A stretch of 64,000 nt of DNA from Aquimarina longa SW024 (GCF_001401755.1 NZ_KQ474106.1:63916-127915); one strand, 5' to 3'. Shown: positions 16,777-25,504, counted from the stretch's first letter. Numbers and translations are program-made. Notes: a model not told the origin generated them from the sequence alone.

Positions 16777-17787
16777 CTATAAAACCTTCTCTAATCGATC
16801 AAAAACCGCCCTATTGCTTATAAAAATTAAAATATCCTTATCTTCTATTTCTAAATTTTCTGGATTTTTATGTAATACATTACCTCTAGAAACGCCTAAT
16901 AATACCGCATTATATTTTTTCTTTACCTCTATAAAAACATCTAAATAATTCTTTTGTATAAGACTACTTTTAGCACCCACTACTTTTTCCCATATATCTA
17001 ATTCATCATCATTTTTTGAAGTTGCAAGTAAGTCTTCTGCAAACAAAGCTACCTTAGGCTCAAAAATATAACTAGCAATCAATTTTGAAGCTATCTCATT
17101 TCTAGAAATCACAAAATCTACCCCCATATAGGTAAATGTCGATTTTAGATCCATATCTTCTAAAGTAATCACAAAAGTAAGGTCTGGAAATATTTTTTTG
17201 AGATTAATCATGTACACCAGAGTTTCAGAATCCTCCTTAAAATTAAGATACACTCGATTTGCTTTTTCGATATTTACCTTACTAAAACCTGAATAATCTT
17301 TTAAGTCTGATAGATAAGCAAAACAATTATCTCTAGGAAATAGCTTTTTTATTCGATCGATATCCTCTCTTTTATCTGATATAATTGCCAACTCTTTATC
17401 AGCACTTATAATTTGCTCTGCCACTTGCTGAGAAAAGTTATCCCAACCTATAATTATATAATGATCTTCCATAATTGTTCCAAAATAACCTTCTTTCTTT
17501 TTTCTAACATAATTAGAGATAATTAAACTTAGCTCCGTCACCAATACCCCTAATATCCCTAAACTCCCTATGAGGAACAAAAAACCTATGGTCCGTCCCC
17601 AAAAAGTTATAGGATAAAAATCACCATACCCAACCGTTGTTAATGTTACTAAAGAATACCAGTATGCATCACTAAGGCTTACAATATTTGCTCCTTCAAA
17701 CCTTGATTCAAAAATATATAATAAATATACTAATACATTATACAAGATTGCTAAACCACTAATCAATACAACTGTTTTCTTTCTCAT
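16777..17787 (-). CDS. Two-helix potassium channel with C-terminal RCK/TrkA domain
   Basis: A 336-residue K+ channel of the MthK/Kch layout. Two membrane helices (about 6-26 and 66-92) flank the pore loop with the selectivity filter T51-V-G-Y-G-D56. The RCK-N domain (about 107-225) starts HYIIIGWDNFSQQVAEQI, lacking the classical GxGxxG nucleotide motif, as in MthK. An RCK-C domain covers about 265-336. Such channels open on ligand binding (Ca2+, nucleotides or other). It is the last gene of the DUF4178-DUF350-polyamine module, 44 bp after speD, which suggests a link between membrane potential and polyamine or envelope state. Confidence 0.9.
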   Translation of the reverse strand: MRKKTVVLISGLAILYNVLVYLLYIFESRFEGANIVSLSDAYWYSLVTLTTVGYGDFYPITFWGRTIGFLFLIGSLGILGVLVTELSLIISNYVRKKKEGYFGTIMEDHYIIIGWDNFSQQVAEQIISADKELAIISDKREDIDRIKKLFPRDNCFAYLSDLKDYSGFSKVNIEKANRVYLNFKEDSETLVYMINLKKIFPDLTFVITLEDMDLKSTFTYMGVDFVISRNEIASKLIASYIFEPKVALFAEDLLATSKNDDELDIWEKVVGAKSSLIQKNYLDVFIEVKKKYNAVLLGVSRGNVLHKNPENLEIEDKDILIFISNRAVFDRLEKVL

Positions 17788-17831
17788 ATAAGTATGTTAT
17801 CCCTGAATGTCTTTTACAAAAAAACGTATCA

Positions 17832-18128
17832 TTATTGTTGAATTAGAGATTTAAAAACAGATAATTTCTCTTCATTACAGCTACTTAATTCTACGTAAGA
17901 ACATTGATCATCAGGAAATGTGTGTATTGCCAAATGACTCTCTGCTAGCAACCAAAAACAAGTATACCCTTTTACAGGAAAATAATAATCATCAAATTTT
18001 ACTATTTTAAATCCAGATTGTATCAAGATAGTTTCAAAGGTAACCTTAATTACTTCTGGATCTATTTCTTTTATCCAATATTGATGATTAAATATATTAG
18101 GATTAATTGTTTTTGTCTCTATAATCAT
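17832..18128 (-). CDS. speD: S-adenosylmethionine decarboxylase proenzyme (short SpeD)
   Basis: Decarboxylates S-adenosylmethionine to supply aminopropyl groups. The protein has 98 residues, shorter than the usual 115-130, but all key residues are in place: the self-cleavage serine S64 (which becomes pyruvoyl) in LAESHLAIHTFPD, H69 and C84. Their spacing (+5 and +20) equals that of the S63, H68 and C83 set of the Thermotoga maritima enzyme. Alpha and beta chains would be cut between E63 and S64. It lies in a module between a membrane-bound spermidine-synthase-like gene and a K+ channel gene. Confidence 0.88.
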   Translation of the reverse strand: MIIETKTINPNIFNHQYWIKEIDPEVIKVTFETILIQSGFKIVKFDDYYFPVKGYTCFWLLAESHLAIHTFPDDQCSYVELSSCNEEKLSVFKSLIQQ

Positions 18129-18206
18129 CTTTTTTTATTATTAAATTAGAGTTTTTCATACTAATTTCATCACTATACACTCTAAAAATTTTATTTATTA
18201 ATTTTC

Positions 18207-19781
18207 TTAATACAAGTCCCAATTTCCTTTCAAGTAATACTTATATAATACTGGATTATGAATTTTATTAACCTCTACAGAATCGCTTGGTTTCATAAAA
18301 AAGTCATCTTTCCCAAATGATGTAAGGAGATGCATGGCTTCATTATTTAACCATTTCGTTTCGATAGCATCAAACTTAAGAGAGAATAACCTTCTTTTAA
18401 GTTCTTGTTGATCAATATTCATATTTTTAACTCCTAGAATCCAACCCCATTCTCCCATAGATACAACTTGATTATGCATAGGTACTGTTACAAAATCAGC
18501 TGATTTCATTGTTTTCTCAATACACCTATACGCCTTTGATGCAAAATAAGGACTCCCCGCCTGGGTTACTAATACTCCTCCTGATCGTAATTTCCTATTA
18601 CATATTGTATAAAACTCATGACTGTACAACCTACTTAATTCTACATTTCTAGGGTCAGGCAAGTCTACAATAATAGCATCATAAAATCGTTTTTCTTGTT
18701 TTTCTAAAAAAGAATATGCATCCTGATTATACACTGTTAACTTATCACTATGTAATGCTCCTTCATTAATACGTGTCAGCACAGGGTGTTCCTTAGCTAA
18801 ATCAGTCATTTTAGGATCTAAATCTACTAAATCTATAGTAGCAATACTTGGATATTTTAATAATTCTCTCACAGCACAACCATCACCCCCTCCTAATATC
18901 AAAACATCTTTTACATTCGGATACATTCCCATTGCAGGATGTATAAGAGGCTCATGATACATTTCTTCATCTAATGAACAGAACTGTAGATTACCATTTA
19001 GATACAGCCAATACTCATTTTTCCATTCGGTCATTACAATTTTTTGATATTTTGTTTGATCCGAAAAAACTACCTTATCTTTATATTTTTTCTGTTCTCC
19101 CCATCTAATCACAGGCTTAGTAAACACTACTCCTAACACCAAAAATATAGTTGTTACTAATAATAGAGGAAGTATTTTTTTTGACTCAGTAGTATTCAAT
19201 TTACGATACAGCATATATGCTACAATCATAGCAACCCCCAAGTTTACAAATCCTAAAACAAAAGGAGTATACGTAAGTCCTAATAGAGGTAGCCCTATAA
19301 ATCCAAAAAAGACACCCCCTAATAAACTACCGTAATAATCTTTTTCTAAAACTGAGGATATATTTGTTTTCAACTCCTCATACTCTTCATTTATTCTTAT
19401 GACTATCGGAATCTCTAAACCTATCAATAAACCTATTGATATACACAATACATAAATAGCAATTCCGTAATAAGAACTTATAGCTGCTAGTGTATATACA
19501 ATAATCGAAGAAAAAGACACTAAAACAGATAATGCCACCTCTAACATCAAAAACTTACTGATTAAGTTTCCTGATATTCTTTGGCTTAACCTTGCTCCAA
19601 TCCCCATAAAAAAGAGCATTAAAGACACTATCATTGTCCATTGAAGTACTGAATTACCAATAAAATAAGTAGCTAAAGTAGATAATACATATTCTGCTAC
19701 AATTCCCGCAAAACCAGTAGCAAAAATTGCAATTTTAAGGATATTAGAATTTCTATTACTTTTCTTTTTTACAAGCTCCAT
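18207..19781 (-). CDS. Membrane-anchored spermidine synthase-like protein
   Basis: A 524-residue fusion: about seven membrane helices (residues 12-225) followed by a cytoplasmic aminopropyltransferase domain (about 235-510). The nucleotide-binding glycine loop is LILGGGDGCAVREL with D300; V-D-L-D-P (318-323) follows. The catalytic aspartates D373 and D376 (VDLPDP) have the same spacing as the DSTDP motif of spermidine synthase. It could transfer an aminopropyl group from the SpeD product to a polyamine or a membrane substrate; which one cannot be told. The start overlaps the DUF350 gene by 13 bp. Confidence 0.88.
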   Translation of the reverse strand: MELVKKKSNRNSNILKIAIFATGFAGIVAEYVLSTLATYFIGNSVLQWTMIVSLMLFFMGIGARLSQRISGNLISKFLMLEVALSVLVSFSSIIVYTLAAISSYYGIAIYVLCISIGLLIGLEIPIVIRINEEYEELKTNISSVLEKDYYGSLLGGVFFGFIGLPLLGLTYTPFVLGFVNLGVAMIVAYMLYRKLNTTESKKILPLLLVTTIFLVLGVVFTKPVIRWGEQKKYKDKVVFSDQTKYQKIVMTEWKNEYWLYLNGNLQFCSLDEEMYHEPLIHPAMGMYPNVKDVLILGGGDGCAVRELLKYPSIATIDLVDLDPKMTDLAKEHPVLTRINEGALHSDKLTVYNQDAYSFLEKQEKRFYDAIIVDLPDPRNVELSRLYSHEFYTICNRKLRSGGVLVTQAGSPYFASKAYRCIEKTMKSADFVTVPMHNQVVSMGEWGWILGVKNMNIDQQELKRRLFSLKFDAIETKWLNNEAMHLLTSFGKDDFFMKPSDSVEVNKIHNPVLYKYYLKGNWDLY

Positions 19782-20647
19782 GTAATTAAAATAGCTGCTC
19801 CTATATATGCAAATGCTTCTACTAAAGCAGCTCCCACATTTGGTTTTTCTTGATTCATAATTTCATCAGTCAATCGCTGTCCTGGCAATAAAATTTTATC
19901 TGCAACAATTCTCATTACTGGCAATGCCAAAAGACCTACAATTGTTTGGGTCCCTACATCTATTAAAGTAGTCTGCCAGTTTTCAAAATCACCTAATAAA
20001 GCATTCATAACTACTATTGATATCGCAACAATCGCTCCTGCAAGAGCTAGTCCTGCAGCTACATTATCTTTCTCTATCTCCGAATGCACATCATAACGTA
20101 CTGAAATTATATACATTTTAGAAGTGATTATTAAAATGATCATGCCAATGGCCCAATATAAAATCGCGGTTATAGTACCCGAAAATAAACTTTCACTTTC
20201 TCCTGTTATTGCCCCAAATAACACCAGAGCTGCAGCAATCATAATAGCAGCTTCAATAACCCCTGTTCCTACATTTTGATCTACAATAATCTCTTTTTTA
20301 ATATTAAATTTATTAATTATAAACTTATGATTAATCCAAATAGAAACATTCAAAAGAACTATACCAATACTACTATAGTATGCGATTGCCAATAGATCCT
20401 CCATCCATCCGACAGACTCTCCAACAATAGAAGCACCTATGACAATTAATAGCCCTACAAAATATCCTACATAACTTACAGAAAAGGCAAAATTATCTTT
20501 TATTACCAACTCTTCATTTACTTTAATTTTAGAATTTAGCAACTGATATATTATTTTACCTAAAGCAAAAATTATAATTGCTTCTATAAAATAGCTTGTG
20601 GTTACAAGCAATTCTAATAAATACGGGTAGTTTTTTAATAATTCCAT
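19769..20647 (-). CDS. DUF350 multi-pass membrane protein, two repeats
   Basis: A 292-residue integral membrane protein with about eight helices arranged as two DUF350 units. The first contains NFAFSVSYVGYFVGLLIVIGA (split over residues 49-69) and the second NVAAGLALAGAIVAISIVVM, each a polar NxA-x-glycine-rich helix pair. The family includes E. coli YjfL and is found with PspA, DUF4178 and polyamine genes. No biochemical activity is established. It is joined by overlap to the spermidine-synthase-like gene and lies 8 bp after the lipoprotein gene. Confidence 0.88.
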   Translation of the reverse strand: MELLKNYPYLLELLVTTSYFIEAIIIFALGKIIYQLLNSKIKVNEELVIKDNFAFSVSYVGYFVGLLIVIGASIVGESVGWMEDLLAIAYYSSIGIVLLNVSIWINHKFIINKFNIKKEIIVDQNVGTGVIEAAIMIAAALVLFGAITGESESLFSGTITAILYWAIGMIILIITSKMYIISVRYDVHSEIEKDNVAAGLALAGAIVAISIVVMNALLGDFENWQTTLIDVGTQTIVGLLALPVMRIVADKILLPGQRLTDEIMNQEKPNVGAALVEAFAYIGAAILITWSL

Positions 20648-20655
20648 ATATTTTA

Positions 20656-21492
20656 TTATTTTCCATATCCTCCAGCTCGTGAACGAGAAGAAGAATTAGA
20701 ATACCTAGATGAGTTTCTTGTTGTTTTTGAATATTTAGAATTAGAATTATACGATCTACTTCTAGTAATTGTTGCACTTTTCTTTACAGAGTTTCTCACT
20801 TTATTTTTAAAAGCGCTTGATCTACCACTCCATCTATTAGCCGTTCCTTTAGTAACAGAAGAATTTGTACCATATTGATTACGACCTGATCCATAATACC
20901 CTCTACTACCTCGGTAGTTCCTATCATAATCCATGTAACTACCCCTGTAATATCTATGCGATGAACCATAGAACATGCTACTTAAAAAATGGTATTGACC
21001 ATAAAAAGCCCAAAAAGAACCTCCTCCCGAAGTATTATTTTCCCATCTCCCATAACGTTCATTTCCTACATAATTATCATAACCTGCAGGAGATGTTTTC
21101 TTATCGAGCACACCATTCTTTTTTGAAAGGATTGTCATTCCAAGATTATTTACATGATCATCAAAAAACACATCACTAACCTTCCGCCATTCAGTATCCT
21201 TAACAACAACATCTTCTGCCTTATAATTAGGGGCACTCAATGTCGTAGAATCTACAGTTGTTTTTGGCTTTTCTATAAGTATTCTGTACTTATGGTAATA
21301 TGAATCCTCTTCTTCTTTATAATCCATATCAGCAAGAATTACACTATAGTTTTGCTCATCAATATATGTTGTCACAAACTCATCTATCGGAGTTTTCTTA
21401 TACACTTTCTTATTACTAGAACAAGAAAATAAAACGAATACGAACATCAACAACAATATTTTGTGTAAAAAAAATCTTCCAGTTCTAATCAT
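20656..21492 (-). CDS. Lipoprotein with Ser/Tyr/Arg/Gly-rich C-terminus
   Basis: A 278-residue protein of unknown function. A lipoprotein signal (LLLMFVFVLFSC, lipobox cysteine at residue 24) starts it. Residues 30-150 look folded. Residues 150-180 have an aromatic GGGSFWAFYGQYHFLSSMFY patch, and the last 100 residues are low complexity, rich in S, R, Y, N and G. That tail is strongly basic and could bind polyanions such as LPS, cell wall or nucleic acid (inference). It overlaps the DUF4178 gene by 8 bp and precedes the DUF350 gene, so it is part of the module. Confidence 0.75.
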   Translation of the reverse strand: MIRTGRFFLHKILLLMFVFVLFSCSSNKKVYKKTPIDEFVTTYIDEQNYSVILADMDYKEEEDSYYHKYRILIEKPKTTVDSTTLSAPNYKAEDVVVKDTEWRKVSDVFFDDHVNNLGMTILSKKNGVLDKKTSPAGYDNYVGNERYGRWENNTSGGGSFWAFYGQYHFLSSMFYGSSHRYYRGSYMDYDRNYRGSRGYYGSGRNQYGTNSSVTKGTANRWSGRSSAFKNKVRNSVKKSATITRSRSYNSNSKYSKTTRNSSRYSNSSSRSRAGGYGK

Positions 21493-22039
21493 TAGTAGTG
21501 TTTTGAGGTAAAATATTACTTACTTTATATTCCGATATATACTCTCCAATTGTTGCTTCATAATTAGATTCTCCTGTTTGTTCTATAGTAATCAGTAATT
21601 CTTCTGTGTCATCGAGATACAACCAACTGATAACTTCACTCCAATCTTCATTATCCACATTTCTTACAAAACCCATATTTTCAGAATCCCTATAATAGAT
21701 CTGATTATCATATACAATCTTCTTAGGAGGTTTTTCTGTTTCCTCGATAGCATCAACGATATGTTCTCCTAAAGTTCTAATCCCTATTTTTTTAGTTACA
21801 GAAATCTCTAACTCATCATCGTCTTCTATATGGAGATACAAATTCTTAGCCCCATTATTAATCACAAACTCTCTTGTAAAAAAATTATTCCCCCAATCAT
21901 ATTCATACATCTTTGTTACTATCCAAGACTCTAGATCATAATCTAAGATATAATCTTTTTCTAAATCTGTAATCCGAATATCTGTTACATCGTAATGAGG
22001 CGTTTTCTTTTTTCTATTAAAAAAATCTAAAATTCCCAT
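21485..22039 (-). CDS. DUF4178 domain protein
   Basis: A 184-residue, probably cytoplasmic, beta-rich protein. It starts MGILDFFNRKKKTP and has the DUF4178 pattern: ITDLEKDYILDYDLESWIVTKMYEYDWG, then FTREFVINNG, LYLHIEDDDELEISV and ITIEQTGESNYEATIGEYISEY at the end. The family function is unknown, but it is repeatedly found with DUF350 and polyamine genes. It is the first gene of the six-gene minus-strand module; no clear TAnnTTTG box was found in the 134 bp upstream. Confidence 0.85.
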   Translation of the reverse strand: MGILDFFNRKKKTPHYDVTDIRITDLEKDYILDYDLESWIVTKMYEYDWGNNFFTREFVINNGAKNLYLHIEDDDELEISVTKKIGIRTLGEHIVDAIEETEKPPKKIVYDNQIYYRDSENMGFVRNVDNEDWSEVISWLYLDDTEELLITIEQTGESNYEATIGEYISEYKVSNILPQNTTND

Positions 22040-22114
22040 TTGTTTTTATTTATAAGTAACCTTACAGCTAATTTTGTTACAATTTCTATATATTATATTT
22101 ATATCAATCAAAAT

Positions 22115-22144
22115 AAAACCCAGAGTTGGCATACTCTGGGTTTT
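22115..22144 (-). terminator. Terminator of the DUF4293 gene
   Basis: A perfect 12-bp stem (AAAACCCAGAGT at 22115-22126 with ACTCTGGGTTTT at 22133-22144) and a 6-nt loop, 30 bp after the DUF4293 stop. It separates that gene from the DUF4178 module. Confidence 0.85.
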
Positions 22145-22173
22145 AACGCACTAATACTACTAAGATTTTAGGT

Positions 22174-22584
22174 TTACCGTAATCGATCCACAGATTTTAC
22201 AAGATTCTCATCCCTTTTAATGGCTTTGTTAGCCATTACTAATAAAACGATAGAAATAACAGGGATAATCATCCCAATACCTTTCTCAGAAATTTTGGTT
22301 TCTCCAGATACCGTTAGTGACCAATAAACAAATACTCCTAGTAAAATAAAGTTTAATAAGATATTAATACGCCCCAGTACAAACTGAAGCTGTCTTTTTT
22401 TAAATAAAAAAATTGAAATAAGGGATAAAGCAACAGATCCAAAAAACATTCCCATAAGAAATACATCTTCTATAGCATAAAGTTCTACCGCATTTTGATC
22501 CAATCCATAAGGAAAGTAAAAACATAACCCTCCTGAGACTATCGCTGCTAATAATAAATATATGGTCTGAATTCTTTGTAACAT
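22174..22584 (-). CDS. DUF4293 membrane protein
   Basis: A 136-residue protein with four membrane helices, starting MLQRIQTIYLLLAAIVSGG, the typical opening of DUF4293. The function is unknown. In flavobacteria it is commonly divergent from rho, as here, which supports the call. It ends at a strong terminator. Confidence 0.88.
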   Translation of the reverse strand: MLQRIQTIYLLLAAIVSGGLCFYFPYGLDQNAVELYAIEDVFLMGMFFGSVALSLISIFLFKKRQLQFVLGRINILLNFILLGVFVYWSLTVSGETKISEKGIGMIIPVISIVLLVMANKAIKRDENLVKSVDRLR

Positions 22585-22607
22585 TATAATTTCCCCTTAA
22601 ACAAAAG

Positions 22608-22615
22608 CAAAAATA
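22608..22615 (-). promoter_or_regulatory. Possible -7 box of the DUF4293 gene
   Basis: TATTTTTG on the minus strand, 24 bp upstream of the start codon. No clear upstream TTTG box at the usual distance. Confidence 0.35.
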
Positions 22616-22783
22616 AGAGTTTCTTTTACATATATGTCTATAATATTAAAAATAAAGTTGTATACTTGCATCACAAAGCTCGTAATCTTCTCAAAACAAG
22701 GTTACTTACCTTATAAATAAAATTTTCGTAAAATTCTTCTTTAGAAAATTTATATCAAAACATAAATTATAGAACACATTTAA

Positions 22784-24475
22784 ATGTTAGAGATTTCTGA
22801 ATTAAAAGCAAAAAAGCTTCCTGAACTGCAAGATATTGCAAAATCCCTCAGTGTACCTAAATTCCGTACACTAAAAAAACTAGATTTAGTATATCAGATA
22901 CTAGATTATCAGGCTACAAACCCTAATAAAGTAAAGCAAGTTATTACTGAGGATTCTTCAGAAAAAACAAATTCTGAAAAACCAAAGACCAATACTAGTA
23001 GCACTGGTACTCGCCAAAGAAGACCTCGCCCTCGTAAATCTGAAAACACTACCACTCCTATTAATAAGGAATCCAAAGCTCCTGCTCCTAAAGAACATAA
23101 AAATGAGGCGGCTACAACTACAGTTTCTGCAGCTAAAGAAGAAAATGTCTCTAAAAACAAGGAACATAAAGAAAAAACCAAACCTCAACAAAAAAAAGAG
23201 GATAACAACGATACTAGAAATAGAGGGAATGACAAACCTCAACAACATAAGTCTCAACAAAACAAATCACAACAAAACAAATCACGAAATAATAACAACA
23301 ATAAAAAAGAAAACGGAAACAGAGATAACAGAAATCGTTACAAAGAACCTGATTTTGAATTTGATGCCATCATAGAAAGTGAAGGTGTACTTGATATAAT
23401 GCAAGATGGTTATGGTTTCTTACGATCAAGTGATTACAACTACCTTTCTTCTCCTGATGATATCTATGTATCTCAATCACAAATTCGTCTTTTTGGACTT
23501 AAAACCGGTGATACAGTATTAGGTCAAGTAAGACCACCTAAAGAAGGTGAAAAATATTTCCCTCTTATTAAAGTAAATAAAATCAACGGACTTGACCCAC
23601 AAGTAGTTCGTGATAGAGTTTCTTTTGAGCACTTGACCCCATTATTTCCTCAAGAAAAATTTAAACTAGCTGAAAGACAAAGTACAATCTCTACCAGAAT
23701 TATGGATCTTTTTGCTCCAATTGGTAAAGGACAACGTGGTATGATAGTATCCCAACCAAAGACTGGTAAAACTATGCTACTTAAAGATGTAGCTAATGCA
23801 ATTGCAGCAAATCATCCAGAAGTATACCAAATGATACTACTTATAGATGAAAGACCCGAAGAAGTTACCGATATGCAGCGTAATGTAAAGGGAGAAGTAA
23901 TTGCCTCTACCTTTGACAAAGAGGCTAATGAGCATGTAAAAGTTGCAAACATAGTACTCGAAAAAGCAAAAAGACTTGTAGAATGTGGTCATGATGTAGT
24001 AATCCTATTAGATTCTATCACCAGATTGGCGCGAGCTTACAATACTGTTCAACCAGCAAGTGGAAAAATATTAAGTGGAGGTGTAGATGCTAATGCACTA
24101 CACAAACCAAAACGTTTCTTTGGTGCTGCTCGTAATATAGAAGGAGGAGGATCTTTATCAATTATCGCAACAGCGTTAACAGAAACTGGATCTAAAATGG
24201 ATGAAGTAATATTTGAAGAGTTCAAAGGAACAGGTAATATGGAATTACAATTAGACAGACGTATTGCCAACAAACGTATATTCCCAGCTATTGATTTAAT
24301 ATCCAGTAGTACCCGTCGTGATGACCTTTTATTAGACGACACAACAATACAACGTATGTGGATTATGCGCAAATATCTTGCAGATATGAATCCTGTAGAA
24401 GCAATGGAATTTATTAATGATCGTTTTAGGCAGACAAAAAACAACGACGAGTTTCTTATTTCAATGAATGGCTAA
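22784..24475 (+). CDS. rho: Transcription termination factor Rho with long disordered insert
   Basis: ATP-dependent RNA helicase that ends transcription; a 563-residue hexamer subunit, against about 420 in E. coli. Residues 1-45 are the Rho N-terminal helical domain. Residues about 52-188 are a low-complexity insert, first rich in P, T, K and E, then in N, Q and K with a repeated QQNKS. Then follow the RNA-binding cold-shock-like domain (DGYGFLRSSDYNYL) and the ATPase with Walker A S-Q-P-K-T-G-K329-T and Q-loop/R-loop segments (LSGGVDANALHKPKRFFGAA, FKGTGNMELQLDR). The insert is typical of Bacteroidota Rho. A very strong terminator follows. Confidence 0.97.
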   Translation: MLEISELKAKKLPELQDIAKSLSVPKFRTLKKLDLVYQILDYQATNPNKVKQVITEDSSEKTNSEKPKTNTSSTGTRQRRPRPRKSENTTTPINKESKAPAPKEHKNEAATTTVSAAKEENVSKNKEHKEKTKPQQKKEDNNDTRNRGNDKPQQHKSQQNKSQQNKSRNNNNNKKENGNRDNRNRYKEPDFEFDAIIESEGVLDIMQDGYGFLRSSDYNYLSSPDDIYVSQSQIRLFGLKTGDTVLGQVRPPKEGEKYFPLIKVNKINGLDPQVVRDRVSFEHLTPLFPQEKFKLAERQSTISTRIMDLFAPIGKGQRGMIVSQPKTGKTMLLKDVANAIAANHPEVYQMILLIDERPEEVTDMQRNVKGEVIASTFDKEANEHVKVANIVLEKAKRLVECGHDVVILLDSITRLARAYNTVQPASGKILSGGVDANALHKPKRFFGAARNIEGGGSLSIIATALTETGSKMDEVIFEEFKGTGNMELQLDRRIANKRIFPAIDLISSSTRRDDLLLDDTTIQRMWIMRKYLADMNPVEAMEFINDRFRQTKNNDEFLISMNG

Positions 24476-24485
24476 CAAGTAAAAT

Positions 24486-24537
24486 AAAAATAAATAGGGG
24501 TGATTATCGATTTTGATAATCACCCCTATTTATTTTT
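24486..24537 (+). terminator. Strong terminator after rho
   Basis: A 23-bp perfect inverted repeat (24486-24508 with 24515-24537), a 6-nt loop, GC-rich core GGGGTGATTATC, ending in T. It begins 10 bp after the rho stop codon. Confidence 0.92.
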
Positions 24538-24632
24538 CATACCTTTAATACCTTTGCCACTAATTTATTTTTCAACCGATCATCTGAAAGTTTTTCACCA
24601 AGAAACTGACCTAATACCAAAACATAATCCTT

Positions 24633-25304
24633 ATGAAAAATATACTATATATAATATGGAGTATTACTTTATTATTATCAAGCTGTCAAAGTAACAGTCA
24701 ATCAAAGAAAGACAAAAATGAAATCACACAAACCCAGCACCTACCCCCTGTGCAAGTCAAGCAAATTAACGGCTTAGAAAGAGCTTATTTTGCAAGCGGC
24801 TGCTTTTGGTGTGTAGAAGCCATTTACGAAAGCCTAAAAGGTGTAAACGAATCTATATCAGGATACTCTGGAGGCCATACCAAAAACCCTACATACGAAA
24901 CTAGCAATACAGGTCGTACAGGTCATGCAGAAGCCGTAGAAATACTATATGACCCAAAAATAGTTTCTTTCTCAACATTAGTAGATGTTTATTTTGCTTC
25001 TCAAAACCCTACTCAAGTTAATGGACAAGGACCCGATCATGGTTCACAATATAGATCTATTATTTTTTATCAAAATGAAAATCAGAAACAAATAATTGAA
25101 GAAAAGAAAGCAGCACTTAGTAAAAAATTAAATCGAAAGATTGCTGCTGAGATAGTTCCCTTTCAAAAATTCTGGAAAGGCGAAGCCTATCATCAAGATT
25201 ATGAAAAAAGAAATCCAGGAAATAGATACATACAAGGTGTATCAATACCTAGATTAAAAAGGTTTCAAAAGAAATATCCTCATCTCATTAAAAACAAACA
25301 TTAA
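24633..25304 (+). CDS. msrA: Peptide methionine sulfoxide reductase MsrA, exported lipoprotein form
   Basis: Reduces methionine-S-sulfoxide in damaged proteins. The 223 residues start with a lipoprotein signal; the lipobox is L15-S-S-C18, so the enzyme is likely membrane-anchored outside the cytoplasm. The catalytic motif is G56-C57-F-W-C60 in FASGCFWCVEAIYE. GHAEAVEI and GSQYRSIIFY are the usual substrate-site segments, and the C-terminal F-x-AE-x-YHQ-x-Y (KGEAYHQDYEKRNPGNRYI) is complete. No resolving cysteine is seen near the C-terminus. No msrB lies beside it. Confidence 0.95.
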   Translation: MKNILYIIWSITLLLSSCQSNSQSKKDKNEITQTQHLPPVQVKQINGLERAYFASGCFWCVEAIYESLKGVNESISGYSGGHTKNPTYETSNTGRTGHAEAVEILYDPKIVSFSTLVDVYFASQNPTQVNGQGPDHGSQYRSIIFYQNENQKQIIEEKKAALSKKLNRKIAAEIVPFQKFWKGEAYHQDYEKRNPGNRYIQGVSIPRLKRFQKKYPHLIKNKH

Positions 25305-25504
25305 AAAAATAAATGAAACACAAGTTTGCAAAAAAAATCACGTATTTACCACATAAAAATTAGTGTTTAACCTCATGCGCATAAAAACCGACAAGCTAAA
25401 TAAAAAAGTAATTATAAATCGGTTGTATTGATGCAAAAAATCGGTGAAAAACACAAAACAATGAAAATAAAATGTTATTTTAATGCAAATAAAATGAAAA
25501 GAAG

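Noticed and set aside
22909..23375. Several frames in rho of 90-100 codons on both strands
   Set aside because: They arise from the low-complexity insert of rho and lie wholly within it.
24049..24444. A 131-codon minus-strand frame inside rho
   Set aside because: Antisense to the conserved ATPase domain; a shadow of the coding frame.
24500..24694. A 64-codon plus-strand frame after rho
   Set aside because: It begins inside the rho terminator hairpin and overlaps the msrA signal region in another frame.
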